Shown: positions 1 through 10,142, counted from the first letter of the stretch. The stretch: 64,000 bases of DNA from Leptospira bandrabouensis (GCF_004770905.1 NZ_RQHT01000001.1:1-64000); one strand, 5' to 3'. Notes: generated from the letters alone by a model not told the origin. Numbers and translations are program-made.

Positions 1-1746
1 AAATTGGAATACATGGTGATTTTACTCCTCATTCCATTTATGTATCATTTTCTTAGAACTTTATTTGAAGAAAGATATAGTATCGTTGGAAAAATTTTCG
101 ATGGATTGCAGTTCGGATTTTTTCTATTCTTCGCCTTCACAAGTAATATTGAATTTTTTAGTTATTTGCTTACTACTTTTGTCCAACCAACATGGGTTGT
201 TTATATAATTTTAATTTTTGTAATTCTATTTGGAAATTTAAAGAAAAAAGAAAGACGAGCCGTATACATTACCATCGGCATAACTATTGTTCTCATTGCA
301 GCAGTAATAGATACTGCTACCAACCGTAACTACTGGGTTTTTCCACGCATTATGGGTTATGCATTTCTTGTATTTAACATTTCTCTTGCGATCATCCTTG
401 CAAATTCCTTTGTTAAATTAAATGAGGAAGTGGAAGATTTAAATAAAAACTTAGAGAAAAAAGTAGAAGATCGAACTGACGCTTTAAACGAATCACTAAA
501 CCAATTACAAATTTTAAAAGAAAAACAAGATGGGGATTATTTTTTAACATCACTTCTCATTCATCCACTCGCTCGTATTGAAAATAAAATCCCTGAAATA
601 AAAATTGAAACCTATGTAAACCAAAAGAAAAAATTCCAATTCAGAGGAAAAGACGGAGAGATCGGCGGTGATATTTGTATTGTAGGAACAGTTCACTTAG
701 AATCAGGTGATTATACTGTTTTTGCCAATGGAGATGCAATGGGCAAATCCATCCAAGGTGCCGGTGGCGCTCTCGTTTTAGGTGTTGTTTTCCAAGCAGT
801 ACTTTCTCGCGCAAAATCAAGTTACACAAAATCAAGACCACCTGAACTTTGGTTAAAAGATCTTTATGTAGAACTACAATCTGTTTTCGTAAGTTTTGAT
901 GGCTCTATGTTATCGAGTGTAGTCCTTGGTATGGTTTCCAAAGATGGATTCGTATATTATGTGAATGCAGAACACCCTTGGAGCATCCTTTACCGAGATG
1001 GAGTTGCCTCGTTTATTGAAACAGAACTTTCTATGAGAAAACTGGGATTTCCCAAAAATGATCACTATTTCCAAATCAAAACATTTACTTTAGAAGCCGG
1101 TGATATACTGCTCATTGGTTCCGATGGAAGAGATGATATTGTTCTACCTTCTGATAACTATTTACAGAGATCCATCAATGAAGATGAAACTTTAATTTTA
1201 CGTTTGGTTGAACGTTCTGAATCTATTTTAAATCGTTTAGTAGAAGAAATTGAATTAAGCGGTGAAATCACCGATGACCTTTCTTTTTTGAGAATTGAAT
1301 TTTTACCAAAGAAGTCTAGGATGTCATTTCCGGAAGAAGTTAGGACAGAATACTTTGAAATTAAATCCAAGTCCAAACAAGGAAACTTTTTTGAAGCCTT
1401 AGACAAACTTCTTCCCTTACTTGAAAAATACCCCCATCCTTCCTTTTATGTTTTAGCAGGCAAATTGTATTACCAATTGAAACAATGGCCAGAAGCAGTT
1501 ACATACTTCAAACTAGCTGCAAAAGAAAATCCAACTCGAGAAGAATATCTTTATATGACCGCCAAAACATTGGTGAAAAACGGGAAAATTTTGGAAGCAG
1601 TGATTTGGTGTGAAAGGCTTTTTTTAAGAAACAAACTCCACAAGCAGAATACAAAACTATTTATGTATCTGCTTGATAGAACAAACAATGTAGATAAAAA
1701 AGAATTTTATTTAGAATTTATCAACCACGAACAAAATACAGTATAA
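1..1746 (+). CDS. SpoIIE/PP2C-type serine phosphatase, membrane N-terminus, TPR tail (5' end cut by window)
   Basis: The frame is open to the left edge, so the true start probably lies upstream; a TTG at 4 is the first possible in-window start. Residues are counted from that TTG. About 130 residues form several hydrophobic helices, as in 7TM-type sensor regions. A coiled coil follows near 140-185 (around LEKKVEDRTDALN), then a PP2C/SpoIIE phosphatase domain near 195-440. Metal-binding landmarks are visible: EIGGD near 220, NGDAMGKS near 242, GSDGRDD near 373 and ITDDLSFL near 422. The last 120 residues look like TPR repeats. SpoIIE phosphatases usually dephosphorylate anti-sigma-factor antagonists or similar partners; the partner here is unknown. 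A full-length paralogue lies at 41939-45088. Its 3' end overlaps convergent uppP by 26 bases. Confidence 0.85.
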   Translation, partial: KLEYMVILLLIPFMYHFLRTLFEERYSIVGKIFDGLQFGFFLFFAFTSNIEFFSYLLTTFVQPTWVVYIILIFVILFGNLKKKERRAVYITIGITIVLIAAVIDTATNRNYWVFPRIMGYAFLVFNISLAIILANSFVKLNEEVEDLNKNLEKKVEDRTDALNESLNQLQILKEKQDGDYFLTSLLIHPLARIENKIPEIKIETYVNQKKKFQFRGKDGEIGGDICIVGTVHLESGDYTVFANGDAMGKSIQGAGGALVLGVVFQAVLSRAKSSYTKSRPPELWLKDLYVELQSVFVSFDGSMLSSVVLGMVSKDGFVYYVNAEHPWSILYRDGVASFIETELSMRKLGFPKNDHYFQIKTFTLEAGDILLIGSDGRDDIVLPSDNYLQRSINEDETLILRLVERSESILNRLVEEIELSGEITDDLSFLRIEFLPKKSRMSFPEEVRTEYFEIKSKSKQGNFFEALDKLLPLLEKYPHPSFYVLAGKLYYQLKQWPEAVTYFKLAAKENPTREEYLYMTAKTLVKNGKILEAVIWCERLFLRNKLHKQNTKLFMYLLDRTNNVDKKEFYLEFINHEQNTV

Positions 1747-2560
1747 CTAGGATTCCAAGTATAATACGATAAATTCCAAAGGATAAAAAACTCCTTCTAC
1801 GTAAAAACGCCATAAACAATCGAATGATGAAGTAGCAGATGACAAAAGAAACGATACTTCCAAACAAAAGAAGGCCAATAGTTTCTGAATTTAAAATAGC
1901 TCGGTGTTTATAAAGTTTGTAAACACCTGCTAGAGTTAACACAGGGATTGCCAAAAAAAACGAAAACTCAGCGGAATCTTTTTTAGAAACACCAAGAGTC
2001 CTTGCGGTAATGATGGTAGCAGCTGATCTTGAAACTCCAGGAATCAAAGCAAAACATTGCAAAAAACCGACAATGATAGATTCTTTTATTCCTATGATTT
2101 TGCCATCTCCCTCATCATAATGTTTGATTTCTACAAACACCATAACAAGTCCTCCCACAAACCAGGAAAGCCCAAGGATAAGCAGTAAATCGGGTCTCAT
2201 TTTAATTTGATCTAAGGAATTTTTAAAAACAAAACCCAAAATTAAAATTGGTAAAATGCCCACAGTTAAATTTCGGTAAAAATGAAACCCTGAATGGTCA
2301 GATGACTTTTTGAATAAATACAAAGATGCGGATTTTGTATGTTTCCATAATACTTGGAAGTACAAAACGACAACTGATAAAATAGCTCCTGTTTGAATAA
2401 AAATATCAAACAAATCTTCAAAAGCTTCATGATCTACTGTCAGATTTTTGAAAGGGAAAAAATAACTAAAAAGGAAAAGATGTCCTGTTGAAGAAACTGG
2501 TAGGAATTCCGTGGCAGCTTCGATGATGCCACGGAGAAACGCGTTTAAAGTATTGTCCAT
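1721..2560 (-). CDS. uppP: Undecaprenyl-diphosphatase UppP (BacA)
   Basis: A 279-residue integral membrane enzyme that removes a phosphate from undecaprenyl diphosphate, recycling the lipid carrier for peptidoglycan and O-antigen synthesis. Family signatures are visible: the N-terminal EFLPVSSTGH motif near residues 18-27 and the PGVSRSAATI motif in the middle, which together form the active site. About eight hydrophobic segments fit the family, and the length is typical. It starts at ATG only 6 bases after the SurA-N-like lipoprotein gene, so the two are probably co-transcribed. Its stop lies inside the end of the convergent phosphatase gene. Confidence 0.95.
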   Translation of the reverse strand: MDNTLNAFLRGIIEAATEFLPVSSTGHLFLFSYFFPFKNLTVDHEAFEDLFDIFIQTGAILSVVVLYFQVLWKHTKSASLYLFKKSSDHSGFHFYRNLTVGILPILILGFVFKNSLDQIKMRPDLLLILGLSWFVGGLVMVFVEIKHYDEGDGKIIGIKESIIVGFLQCFALIPGVSRSAATIITARTLGVSKKDSAEFSFFLAIPVLTLAGVYKLYKHRAILNSETIGLLLFGSIVSFVICYFIIRLFMAFLRRRSFLSFGIYRIILGILVILYFVRG

Positions 2561-2566
2561 TCCGAC

Positions 2567-3238
2567 TTATTTTGGTTGGTTGGATGGTTCTTCCACTTTT
2601 TTCTTTGGAGCAAGGTATGCATCCAAATCAAATTTATCGTTACGTTTGATTGTCACTTCTTCCTTAATTCTTTCCACTACTAGAGGAAGTTGTTCTCTTG
2701 TTTGAAGTTGTTTAAGTTGTGCTTTTGCAAAAGTAAGGCACTTATCAATAGTTAGGTTTGCAATATTCCGATCCAAACCACGGAGTCTTTCGCATTCTGC
2801 TTTTGCTTGTTCATCAGTAATTTGGATTTTCTTTTCCACTTGCTCAGATACATACATTTGAGCAATGGTTTGCATCTCCACTTGTTTGATTACTTCTGCA
2901 ACATCCGGACGAGAAATATAACCGTTTTTTTCAGCCACTAGACGAGTCATAATCATCTGGCGATAAGTTTGGTAGAAATTTTTCTTTTGGAGTTGGTAGT
3001 TCAAATCTTGGAAATTTTGTGGTACTTCGTTGATGTCTTTTTCGATGAATTCCAAAAGGGTTTTCTTTTCGATATTTTGTAATCGGCTGATGGAATCAAG
3101 AGCCGTATCGTAAGCTGCTTCAAAGTCTTTTACGGTAATTTTATGGTTATCCAAAGTTTCGATGACCGGAGATGAGTCCGAACACTGAACGAGAAAAAGG
3201 GATGCCAAAAAAACAAACAAAGGAAGGATTTTATTCAT
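2567..3238 (-). CDS. SurA N-terminal-like lipoprotein without a PPIase domain
   Basis: A 223-residue exported protein. The N-terminus is a hydrophobic signal peptide ending in LFLVQC, so Cys19 is a likely lipidation site, although Gln at -1 departs from the standard lipobox. The region after it (ITVKDFEAAYDTAL, then a long helical stretch) resembles the SurA/PrsA N-terminal chaperone domain. No parvulin rotamase domain follows; the chain ends in a Lys/Glu/Pro-rich tail. Its role is probably periplasmic or outer-membrane-associated chaperoning, inferred only. It lies 100 bases downstream of mfd and 6 bases upstream of uppP on the same strand. The annotation as SurA-like rests on pattern recognition, not an alignment. 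Confidence 0.65.
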   Translation of the reverse strand: MNKILPLFVFLASLFLVQCSDSSPVIETLDNHKITVKDFEAAYDTALDSISRLQNIEKKTLLEFIEKDINEVPQNFQDLNYQLQKKNFYQTYRQMIMTRLVAEKNGYISRPDVAEVIKQVEMQTIAQMYVSEQVEKKIQITDEQAKAECERLRGLDRNIANLTIDKCLTFAKAQLKQLQTREQLPLVVERIKEEVTIKRNDKFDLDAYLAPKKKVEEPSNQPK

Positions 3239-3338
3239 ATTATTTTAGTGCCTGAAAGGATTTGTGATGATGGTTTCGTGAATTCCCGCAATGTCCATCC
3301 TTTTTTAGCAAAACTAGCTAACAACGGATGCTTAAAAT

Positions 3339-6300
3339 TTAAGCGGCGAGGAATTCCAAAAGCGATAACAATTTTTTGATTTTTTGCAGGTCTTCGCGTT
3401 CTGGAATCGTATAACGTAATACAGATGGCTCTTGAGGGGCGATGGTGAGACCTTTGAATTTTGACATGGCCTGGATCACTCTATCCGGGTTTCCTCGGAA
3501 ATAAGTTCCGCATTTAAAGTGAATTTCTTCCGGTTTTTCTGTCACAAATTCGAATCCTAAATTGGATGCCAAAGTTCGGATTTTTTCCAATTCCACAAAA
3601 GTTTTGGCAATCTGTGGCAATTCGCCAAACCGGTCTTCCATCTCGAGTGAAAGTTCTTCGATTTCGTCCAGGTTGGCAGAACCTTCAAATCGTTTATAGA
3701 ATTCAATTTTTTGTTTGGTGTCTGGAATGTAATCATCAGGCAGGTAGAAGTTGGTTTTCAAATTGACTGCCGTGCGAACTTCCACACGCACCTCTTCTCC
3801 CTTAATACGAGAAATCGCCTCTTCCAACATCTTCACATACAGATCAAATCCGACTTCCATAATGTCGCCTGACTGCTCTTTTCCGAGTAAATTTCCCGCA
3901 CCGCGAATCTCCAAATCACGCATCGCCACTTTAAAACCAGAACCTAACTCTTGGTATTCGAAAATTGTGTTGAGTCTTTTTTCGGCAAGTTCTGTCATTA
4001 GTTTTTTGGAAGGATAAAACATATAAGCATAAGCTTTTCTATCCGAACGACCCACTCTTCCTCTAATTTGATAAAGTTGAGAAAGACCAAACATATCGGC
4101 TCGTTTGACAATCAATGTATTGACATTGGGCATATCAATCCCTGATTCAATGATTGTAGTAGTGACTAAAATATCATACTTTCTTTCATAAAAATCAACT
4201 AAGGTTTCTTCAATCTCATCTTCGGTCAATTGGCCATGCAAAATTCCCACGGAAATTTCAGGGACTAGAGACCGAATGTAAGCCGCTTCCTCTTCAATTG
4301 ACTCCACTCGGTTATATAGATAAAAAACCTGTCCATCTCTTTCTATTTCTTTTCGTATTGCTTCTTGGATGAGTGTATCATCTTCTTCTAATACATAAGT
4401 TTCTACACTTTGTCTATTTTTGGGAGGTGTTGAAATAATCGAAAGTTCACGAATTCCCGTAAGTGCCATGTGTAAAGTTCTAGGAATCGGTGTAGCGGTT
4501 AAAGTTAAAACATCTACCAGGTTTTTAAATTTTTTGATGGCTTCTTTATGAGTAACACCAAACTTCTGTTCTTCGTCAATAATCAGTAAACCTAGATTTT
4601 TTGGTTTTACTTTGGATGACAAAATCGCATGAGTCCCAATTAACATATCAATTTTGCCTTCGGAAAAATTCTTTAGGTCTTCTTTGATTTCTGCTGCAGT
4701 ACGAAACCGAGAAACAAAAGCAATTTTGATAGGATAATTTTCATACCTGGATTTAAATGTATTAAAATGTTGTAAGGAAAGAATGGTTGTGGGTGTGAGT
4801 AACATCACTTGTTTTCCCGCCATAATTACCTTAAAAGCGGCACGGATGGCAACTTCAGTTTTACCATAACCAACGTCACCACAAACCAACCTGTCCATTG
4901 GTCTCATCGATTCTAAATCTTGTTTGACTGCTTCAATTGCTGAAATTTGGTCAGGGGTTTCTTCAAATTCAAAAGCTGCTTCAAACTCCTCCTGCCAAAT
5001 GGTATCTGGTGGAAAAGCAAATCCATTCAGTTTGAGCCGATTGGAATAAAGTAACACGAGTTCTTCGGCAAGTTTGTCTACTGATTCTTGAACTCGGTCT
5101 TTCGCCTTTTTCCAAGAATTTTTACCAAGAGTGTCTAACTTGGGAGTGTCAGTTCCACCTATATACTTTTGGACCAAAGAAATCTGATCCAAAGGAACAA
5201 ATAAACTATCACCACCAGCATATTCTAATTTTAAAAAATCTCTTTCTTTGCCATCCGCTTTTGTACGTTCAATTTTAATAAAACGACCAACACCATGATT
5301 GACATGAACAACATAATCTCCTTCTTTCAAATCAATGAAAGATTCGATCATTTGTGATGCTTGTTTTTTATAACGAGTTTTCCTTTTGTATTGCCGCCCG
5401 AATAAATCGTTATCAGTAAAAATATAAACCTGATCTTCCACTATATGGAAGCCACGTTTGAGGTCTGAAATGACTAAATGAATTCCTGGTTTTACTGAAT
5501 GTAGAGGGAGTGGATGCGGATCTTCCGAATCGGAATGAACTGTTTCTATTTCTCCCTCAGAAAAAAGTCCTTTCAGTCGCATCATTTGTGCAGAAAAAGA
5601 GGATGTGATAAAAATCTTATTTTTCGGATCTTCTGATAATAATTCTAAAAAATGTTCCTTCGCCTCTCTGATTTTCCCCCTAAATCCCCTAACCTCCGCT
5701 ATTGGTTCATAGGAAAAATATCTTTGGTGATCCGGCAATAACGAAAACCGAATCCCTGGAGTATTTTCTGAGGTAAGACTTTCCCATTCTTTTCCAAAAG
5801 AAAGAAGATCATCCGGTTTTAAACAAAGAGACTCCTCTTTTTTTTTCTCATACAAAGTATTGTATTCTCTTTCCATTCCATAAGAACGTTCTTTTGTATC
5901 AAAATACCTTGGAAAAATAAGAATAGGTTTTTTCAGGAAAAAATTCAAAAAACCTTCGTGTTCTCGGATGAATGGTAAATGTTCCTCTATAATTTCTAAT
6001 TCTGAATCAATCGGAAGTCGTTTATCTTTATGGTCTGCTAATATTTCTTGGTATTTTGTTTTTTCATCCCGACTAATGATCGTTTCATTTGCAGCAGTAA
6101 TGATAATTTCTTGAATTTTGGTTATGGACTTCTGCGTATTGGGATCAAAGGTTCGAATTTCATCCACAGTATCGCCAAAAAAATCAATCCGAACGGGATT
6201 TGCTAAATAAGGAGTGTAAATATCTAAAATTCCCCCCTTTAAACTAAAGTGACCAAACTGTTCACAAACTTCTTCTCTATGATAACCTAAATTGACTAAC

Positions 6301-6761
6301 TCAGACAATAATTTATCTAAAGGAAAATCCTTTCCCAATTTGAGTGTAATCGATTTTCCTTTTAAACTTTCTTTAACTGGTAATTTACGTAATAAAGCAG
6401 AAACAGAGGTAACCACCAAACAACGATTTCCGGACAAAATTCTATTGATGGTAAGAATTCTGTCCCGTTTCCATTCCATTTGCCATTTTGTATATTCGTA
6501 AGGTATGTTCTCTGGTCCCGGAAAATAAAAAATTTCTTCTTGGGGTAAAAAACTTAACAATTCCCTGGAAAAACTCTCAGCATCTTGGTTGGTAGGAAGA
6601 ACGACAAGAAATGTAAGATCAGAACTTAAAGTTTTATATAAAGAAGCAGTCGTAAAAGAATGTGCAGGCTCAGGAATTCCACTTAAATTGACTAGGGACG
6701 ATTTCGAATCAGCTAATACTTGTTTAGGATTAAATTTTATATCTTCGGTTTCTTTTGACAT
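3339..6761 (-). CDS. mfd: Transcription-repair coupling factor Mfd
   Basis: A 1140-residue DNA translocase that pushes stalled RNA polymerase off damaged DNA and recruits UvrA. Domains in order: a UvrB-like N-terminus (about 1-350); a CarD-like RNA-polymerase interaction domain near 475-545 (EGDYVVHVNHGVGRF); and a superfamily 2 helicase core with Walker A CGDVGYGKTE near 625 and the DEEQ box (LLIIDEEQKFGV) near 727. Helicase motifs TLTATPIPRTLHMAL and QIRGRVGRS and a TRCF C-terminal domain follow. Length is normal. It follows panC by 6 bases, so it probably belongs to the hisD-panC-mfd transcript. uvrA, its partner in the pathway, is also in this window at 22838-25729. Confidence 0.98.
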   Translation of the reverse strand: MSKETEDIKFNPKQVLADSKSSLVNLSGIPEPAHSFTTASLYKTLSSDLTFLVVLPTNQDAESFSRELLSFLPQEEIFYFPGPENIPYEYTKWQMEWKRDRILTINRILSGNRCLVVTSVSALLRKLPVKESLKGKSITLKLGKDFPLDKLLSELVNLGYHREEVCEQFGHFSLKGGILDIYTPYLANPVRIDFFGDTVDEIRTFDPNTQKSITKIQEIIITAANETIISRDEKTKYQEILADHKDKRLPIDSELEIIEEHLPFIREHEGFLNFFLKKPILIFPRYFDTKERSYGMEREYNTLYEKKKEESLCLKPDDLLSFGKEWESLTSENTPGIRFSLLPDHQRYFSYEPIAEVRGFRGKIREAKEHFLELLSEDPKNKIFITSSFSAQMMRLKGLFSEGEIETVHSDSEDPHPLPLHSVKPGIHLVISDLKRGFHIVEDQVYIFTDNDLFGRQYKRKTRYKKQASQMIESFIDLKEGDYVVHVNHGVGRFIKIERTKADGKERDFLKLEYAGGDSLFVPLDQISLVQKYIGGTDTPKLDTLGKNSWKKAKDRVQESVDKLAEELVLLYSNRLKLNGFAFPPDTIWQEEFEAAFEFEETPDQISAIEAVKQDLESMRPMDRLVCGDVGYGKTEVAIRAAFKVIMAGKQVMLLTPTTILSLQHFNTFKSRYENYPIKIAFVSRFRTAAEIKEDLKNFSEGKIDMLIGTHAILSSKVKPKNLGLLIIDEEQKFGVTHKEAIKKFKNLVDVLTLTATPIPRTLHMALTGIRELSIISTPPKNRQSVETYVLEEDDTLIQEAIRKEIERDGQVFYLYNRVESIEEEAAYIRSLVPEISVGILHGQLTEDEIEETLVDFYERKYDILVTTTIIESGIDMPNVNTLIVKRADMFGLSQLYQIRGRVGRSDRKAYAYMFYPSKKLMTELAEKRLNTIFEYQELGSGFKVAMRDLEIRGAGNLLGKEQSGDIMEVGFDLYVKMLEEAISRIKGEEVRVEVRTAVNLKTNFYLPDDYIPDTKQKIEFYKRFEGSANLDEIEELSLEMEDRFGELPQIAKTFVELEKIRTLASNLGFEFVTEKPEEIHFKCGTYFRGNPDRVIQAMSKFKGLTIAPQEPSVLRYTIPEREDLQKIKKLLSLLEFLAA

Positions 6762-6767
6762 GAATAT

Positions 6768-7622
6768 TTAACTAGGAATTTCGATTGTTTGATTGTCAAT
6801 GAGTCTGACTTCACCCACAAATACGGCTACAGCTAGTAAAACTTGACCTTCTAATTTATCTTTTGGTTGTAAATCAATTGGATCTACCACTTCTAAATAA
6901 TCAATTCGGAGTGAGGAACCAGTCAGTAAAAAATCGCGAAGTATTTCTTTCCAAAGTTTGATATCTTTTTCTCCAGAAAGAATTGTTTTTTTAGCAAGGG
7001 CAAACATACGAGGAATTAAACTGGCAGTTTCTCTTTCCTTAGGCGATAAACGAACGTTACGTGAACTCATTGCCAAACCATCTGTTTCTCTACGTGTGGG
7101 AACACCTACCACTTCCAACGGGAAATTTAAGTTTTCCACCATGGCTGAAATCACACGAAATTGTTGGTAATCCTTTAAACCAAAAAAAGCCTTAGAAGGT
7201 TCTGTTAAGTGAAAAAGTTTTGTTACAATTTGTAAAACCCCTTCAAAATGACCCGGTCTTGTCCTTCCACAAAGATGTTCCTGTAATTTTGGAATGCTTA
7301 TTTGGATCGGAGTTTTTGTTTCTGGGTACATGGTTTTAACATCTGGTAAAAATACCATATCAGCACCATTTTTTTCGCATAACAAAAGATCGTTTTCCGT
7401 ATTTACAGGATATTTTTCAAAATCTTTTGGATCATTAAACTGCGTAGGATTTATAAAAATAGATACTATAGTTTTATCAGTTTTCGATTTCGACGTTTGA
7501 ACCAGGTCCATATGACCTTGATGCAAACTACCCATCGTGGGACAAAAACCAATTGTTTTCCCTTGTTTTTTCCAATCGTAAATCTGATTCTTTAATTCAT
7601 CTATTTTTGAAACTACGATCAT
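6768..7622 (-). CDS. panC: Pantoate--beta-alanine ligase
   Basis: A 284-residue cytoplasmic enzyme that joins pantoate and beta-alanine using ATP, the last step of pantothenate synthesis. The nucleotidyltransferase HxGH-type motif is visible as PTMGSLHQGHMDLV near residues 24-37. Also present are the FINPTQF pantoate-binding stretch, a GLKDYQQ motif and MSSRN (equivalent to the KMSKS-like loop). Length is typical. Its ATG overlaps the hisD stop by four bases (ATGA), so translation is probably coupled. The pairing of hisD and panC is not a pathway link, only a shared transcript. Confidence 0.97.
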   Translation of the reverse strand: MIVVSKIDELKNQIYDWKKQGKTIGFCPTMGSLHQGHMDLVQTSKSKTDKTIVSIFINPTQFNDPKDFEKYPVNTENDLLLCEKNGADMVFLPDVKTMYPETKTPIQISIPKLQEHLCGRTRPGHFEGVLQIVTKLFHLTEPSKAFFGLKDYQQFRVISAMVENLNFPLEVVGVPTRRETDGLAMSSRNVRLSPKERETASLIPRMFALAKKTILSGEKDIKLWKEILRDFLLTGSSLRIDYLEVVDPIDLQPKDKLEGQVLLAVAVFVGEVRLIDNQTIEIPS

Positions 7623-8911
7623 AAAGATTCCTCAGTTCGAATTTTCACACTGGTTCCATGTTCTTCATCCAAACCTTCTAATTCAGACATTAACTTTACA
7701 AATGGATATAGTGACTCTAAAGATTCTTTAGTCACTTCTTGGAAGGTAACTCGTTTTAAAAAGGTATCCACACCTAACGAAGAGTAAATTCGACTCCCTC
7801 TGGCTGTAGGAAGAATATGGTTGGTTCCACTAATGTAATCTCCCATGGCAACAGGAGAATATGGTCCGAGGAATACGCTTCCAGCATGTTCTATTTTGGA
7901 AAATACTTCTTCATTGGTTTTAGTTTGGATTTCTAAATGTTCTGGAGCTAGTTCATTCGAAAACCAAATACAATCTTCTAAACTTGGAAAAATGATAATG
8001 GCAGAATTTTTATAAATGGAATTTTGTTTCATTTCTAAACGTTTTGGCCGTTCGATAAATGCTTTTTCCAATTCTTCACTGACTTTTACTGCAAAATTTT
8101 TATCTGTTGTCAGTAAAATTGCAGAGGAATCCTCTCCGTGTTCTGCTTGCGATAACATATCACAGGCGACCCATTTAGGATTGGCTGAAGCATCAGCAAT
8201 GATACAAACTTCACTGGGACCTGCAGGGCTATCAATACCGATAATTCCTTTACCAGCTAAGTAGGATTTGGCGGCAGCTACATAGGCATTCCCAGGACCA
8301 ACGATAAACTCGGATTTAGGGATGGATTCTGTGCCATAAGCACAGGCTGCGATTCCTTGGGCACCCCCGACGGTGACAATGCGATTTACACCTAGAATTT
8401 GTGAGAGCCAAATGAGAATTTCAGGGAGTCCCTCTTTTTGAGGAGGAGTCACGAGTTGGATATTTTTAACACCCGCTATTTTTGCGGGAATGACTCCCAT
8501 AAGAACACTGGAAGGATACAAAGCCTTTCCCCCAGGTGCATAGACTGAAAGCGAAGGAATCGGAGTGTATTTTACACCTAACCTGTTTCCATCGATGGTT
8601 TTAGACCAGGATTCTCGTTTTTGGGCTTCATGAAAGGTTTCGATATTTTTTTTGGCTCGAAGAAAGGCTTCTTTGATTTTCGGATCTAAATTGGTTTGGA
8701 TAGAATGCGGATCCAAAGTGACAGAGCTTAAGGTGATTCCGTCAAATTTTTCGGTGTATTCGATGAGGGCTTTGTCCCCTCTTGTTCTGACAGCATCCAA
8801 AATAGGTAGGATTTTTTCTGTAGCAACACTTAAGTCTTCCTTGGCATCCAAAAGAAAACGATCCAATTGGTCCCGTGAATTTCTGTCACAGTTTAAAATG
8901 GGAATCGACAT
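7619..8911 (-). CDS. hisD: Histidinol dehydrogenase
   Basis: A 430-residue zinc enzyme that oxidises L-histidinol to histidine in two NAD-dependent steps, the end of histidine biosynthesis. Clear family stretches include the NAD-binding region around VGGAQGIAACAYGT, the GPGNAYVAAAK motif, SEVCIIAD and the metal/substrate-binding NELAPEHLEI segment. Length matches the family. It overlaps panC by 4 bases downstream and follows the DUF5683-like gene in the same direction but 43 bases upstream of its start. hisC lies separately at 34879, so histidine genes are scattered rather than in one operon. Confidence 0.98.
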   Translation of the reverse strand: MSIPILNCDRNSRDQLDRFLLDAKEDLSVATEKILPILDAVRTRGDKALIEYTEKFDGITLSSVTLDPHSIQTNLDPKIKEAFLRAKKNIETFHEAQKRESWSKTIDGNRLGVKYTPIPSLSVYAPGGKALYPSSVLMGVIPAKIAGVKNIQLVTPPQKEGLPEILIWLSQILGVNRIVTVGGAQGIAACAYGTESIPKSEFIVGPGNAYVAAAKSYLAGKGIIGIDSPAGPSEVCIIADASANPKWVACDMLSQAEHGEDSSAILLTTDKNFAVKVSEELEKAFIERPKRLEMKQNSIYKNSAIIIFPSLEDCIWFSNELAPEHLEIQTKTNEEVFSKIEHAGSVFLGPYSPVAMGDYISGTNHILPTARGSRIYSSLGVDTFLKRVTFQEVTKESLESLYPFVKLMSELEGLDEEHGTSVKIRTEESL

Positions 8912-8954
8912 AAAATCAGCTTGGAGGGAAGTCCCTCCCTAAACAAGCTTTTTG

Positions 8955-10142
8955 TCAGAAACGGGAAGAGAATTCGATTTGATACCTTGATCCATATTCA
9001 TAGGAAAATTTTGATTGGTTCCAACCCGATTCAGAAACAACTGTTGCTTGCACTCGTTTGTTTGATTCTCCCAAAGGGAATCCAGATTCTAAATTTGCCA
9101 CATTTCGTTTTGCAGAAAAATACGAATCTACCATATTGTAGAGTAAAAACGCGCCTAAAATTCCTGCACCAACCTGAATCACACCTAACTCTGTTTTTGC
9201 GGCATTAAATTTAGCTTCTGCATTGCTTCGATTGATGATCCATAATCCTTGCGAATCGGGTTGGTCCACAAGTAAGGCACCGAAGAGAACTGCCGATTGG
9301 TAATCGGACCTGGCACTTAAAAACTTGTTGTATGAATTAGCATATACCGCCGCAGCAGAGATTGCCACTAATGGGTAAACGTAGACCTTCCATTTTTTTC
9401 CATCAATGTATTTCTGTCCCCAACCAGGCAAAACAGTTGAACGCCAAAGAGTAGAAAAATAAGGAGTTTCGTAATAATCTTCTGGAATTTCCTTACGAAT
9501 GATGCGTTCTTGTCTGGAAGCAAAACGTGCAGCCTTTTCTTTTGAGTCTGATAGAACGACTCTTTGTTTTGCTGTTAACACTTTGTTTCTGGGATTCTCT
9601 AAAACCAAATCATAAATTCCTGTATTGGTATCTGCATCTATCGCAAAGGTAGCTTTTGCCACCGAATCAGATTCGATGACAACTCTTTTGGCTAAGATTT
9701 TTTTTCCCCCAGTCACAAGGTAAACTTTCATAGGATGGATAAAGTCTCTTCCTTCCAGTAAAAAAACTTTTTCTTTTTCTTCTTTCGATACAGAATAAAT
9801 CGAGTCTTTGGTTAGAGTAGGAACTTTTGATACAACCACTTCAAACCTTACCCAATCAGAATAACTTCCAACCTTCCCAAGTTTATTGACAACAGCCACC
9901 CTGTGTTCATAAATCCCAGAAGTATAATTGACTAAATCATAACTGGTTCCATTGACCCTTTCTGATAACACCAAATATCCACTGGAATTTTTGATTTCTA
10001 AAACGTAACCTGTGGCACCTTCCACTTCCATCCAACGTAATTGGTATTGGCTTGATTCTTCGGCGTTCTCCTTGGTTTGCCCAAAAAGCGAAGTCAATGA
10101 AACAGAAAAAATTATTAAGTATAAAAGAAATTTATTCCACAT
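8955..10142 (-). CDS. Exported protein with Fn3-like module and DUF5683-like C-terminal region
   Basis: A 395-residue protein with an N-terminal signal peptide (about residues 1-21, hydrophobic LLYLIIFSVSLTSLFG). Residues 33-105 form a fibronectin-III-like module (LRWMEVEGATGYVLEI, then a YEHRVAVVN strand) resembling the repeats in the upstream FecR-domain protein. A second beta-rich region follows, possibly IPT/TIG-like. The C-terminal part has a LPGWGQKYIDGKKWK motif and two hydrophobic segments, reminiscent of the DUF5683 family. The start codon lies inside the end of the upstream FecR gene (11-base overlap). The likely site is the periplasm or inner membrane. The function is not known, but the context ties it to the FecR-cyclase module. 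Confidence 0.7.
   Translation of the reverse strand: MWNKFLLYLIIFSVSLTSLFGQTKENAEESSQYQLRWMEVEGATGYVLEIKNSSGYLVLSERVNGTSYDLVNYTSGIYEHRVAVVNKLGKVGSYSDWVRFEVVVSKVPTLTKDSIYSVSKEEKEKVFLLEGRDFIHPMKVYLVTGGKKILAKRVVIESDSVAKATFAIDADTNTGIYDLVLENPRNKVLTAKQRVVLSDSKEKAARFASRQERIIRKEIPEDYYETPYFSTLWRSTVLPGWGQKYIDGKKWKVYVYPLVAISAAAVYANSYNKFLSARSDYQSAVLFGALLVDQPDSQGLWIINRSNAEAKFNAAKTELGVIQVGAGILGAFLLYNMVDSYFSAKRNVANLESGFPLGESNKRVQATVVSESGWNQSKFSYEYGSRYQIEFSSRF

Noticed and set aside
3330..3344. Palindrome GCTTAAA-A-TTTAAGC at the mfd stop codon
   Set aside because: AT-rich, one-base loop, no T-run; more likely chance than a terminator or operator.
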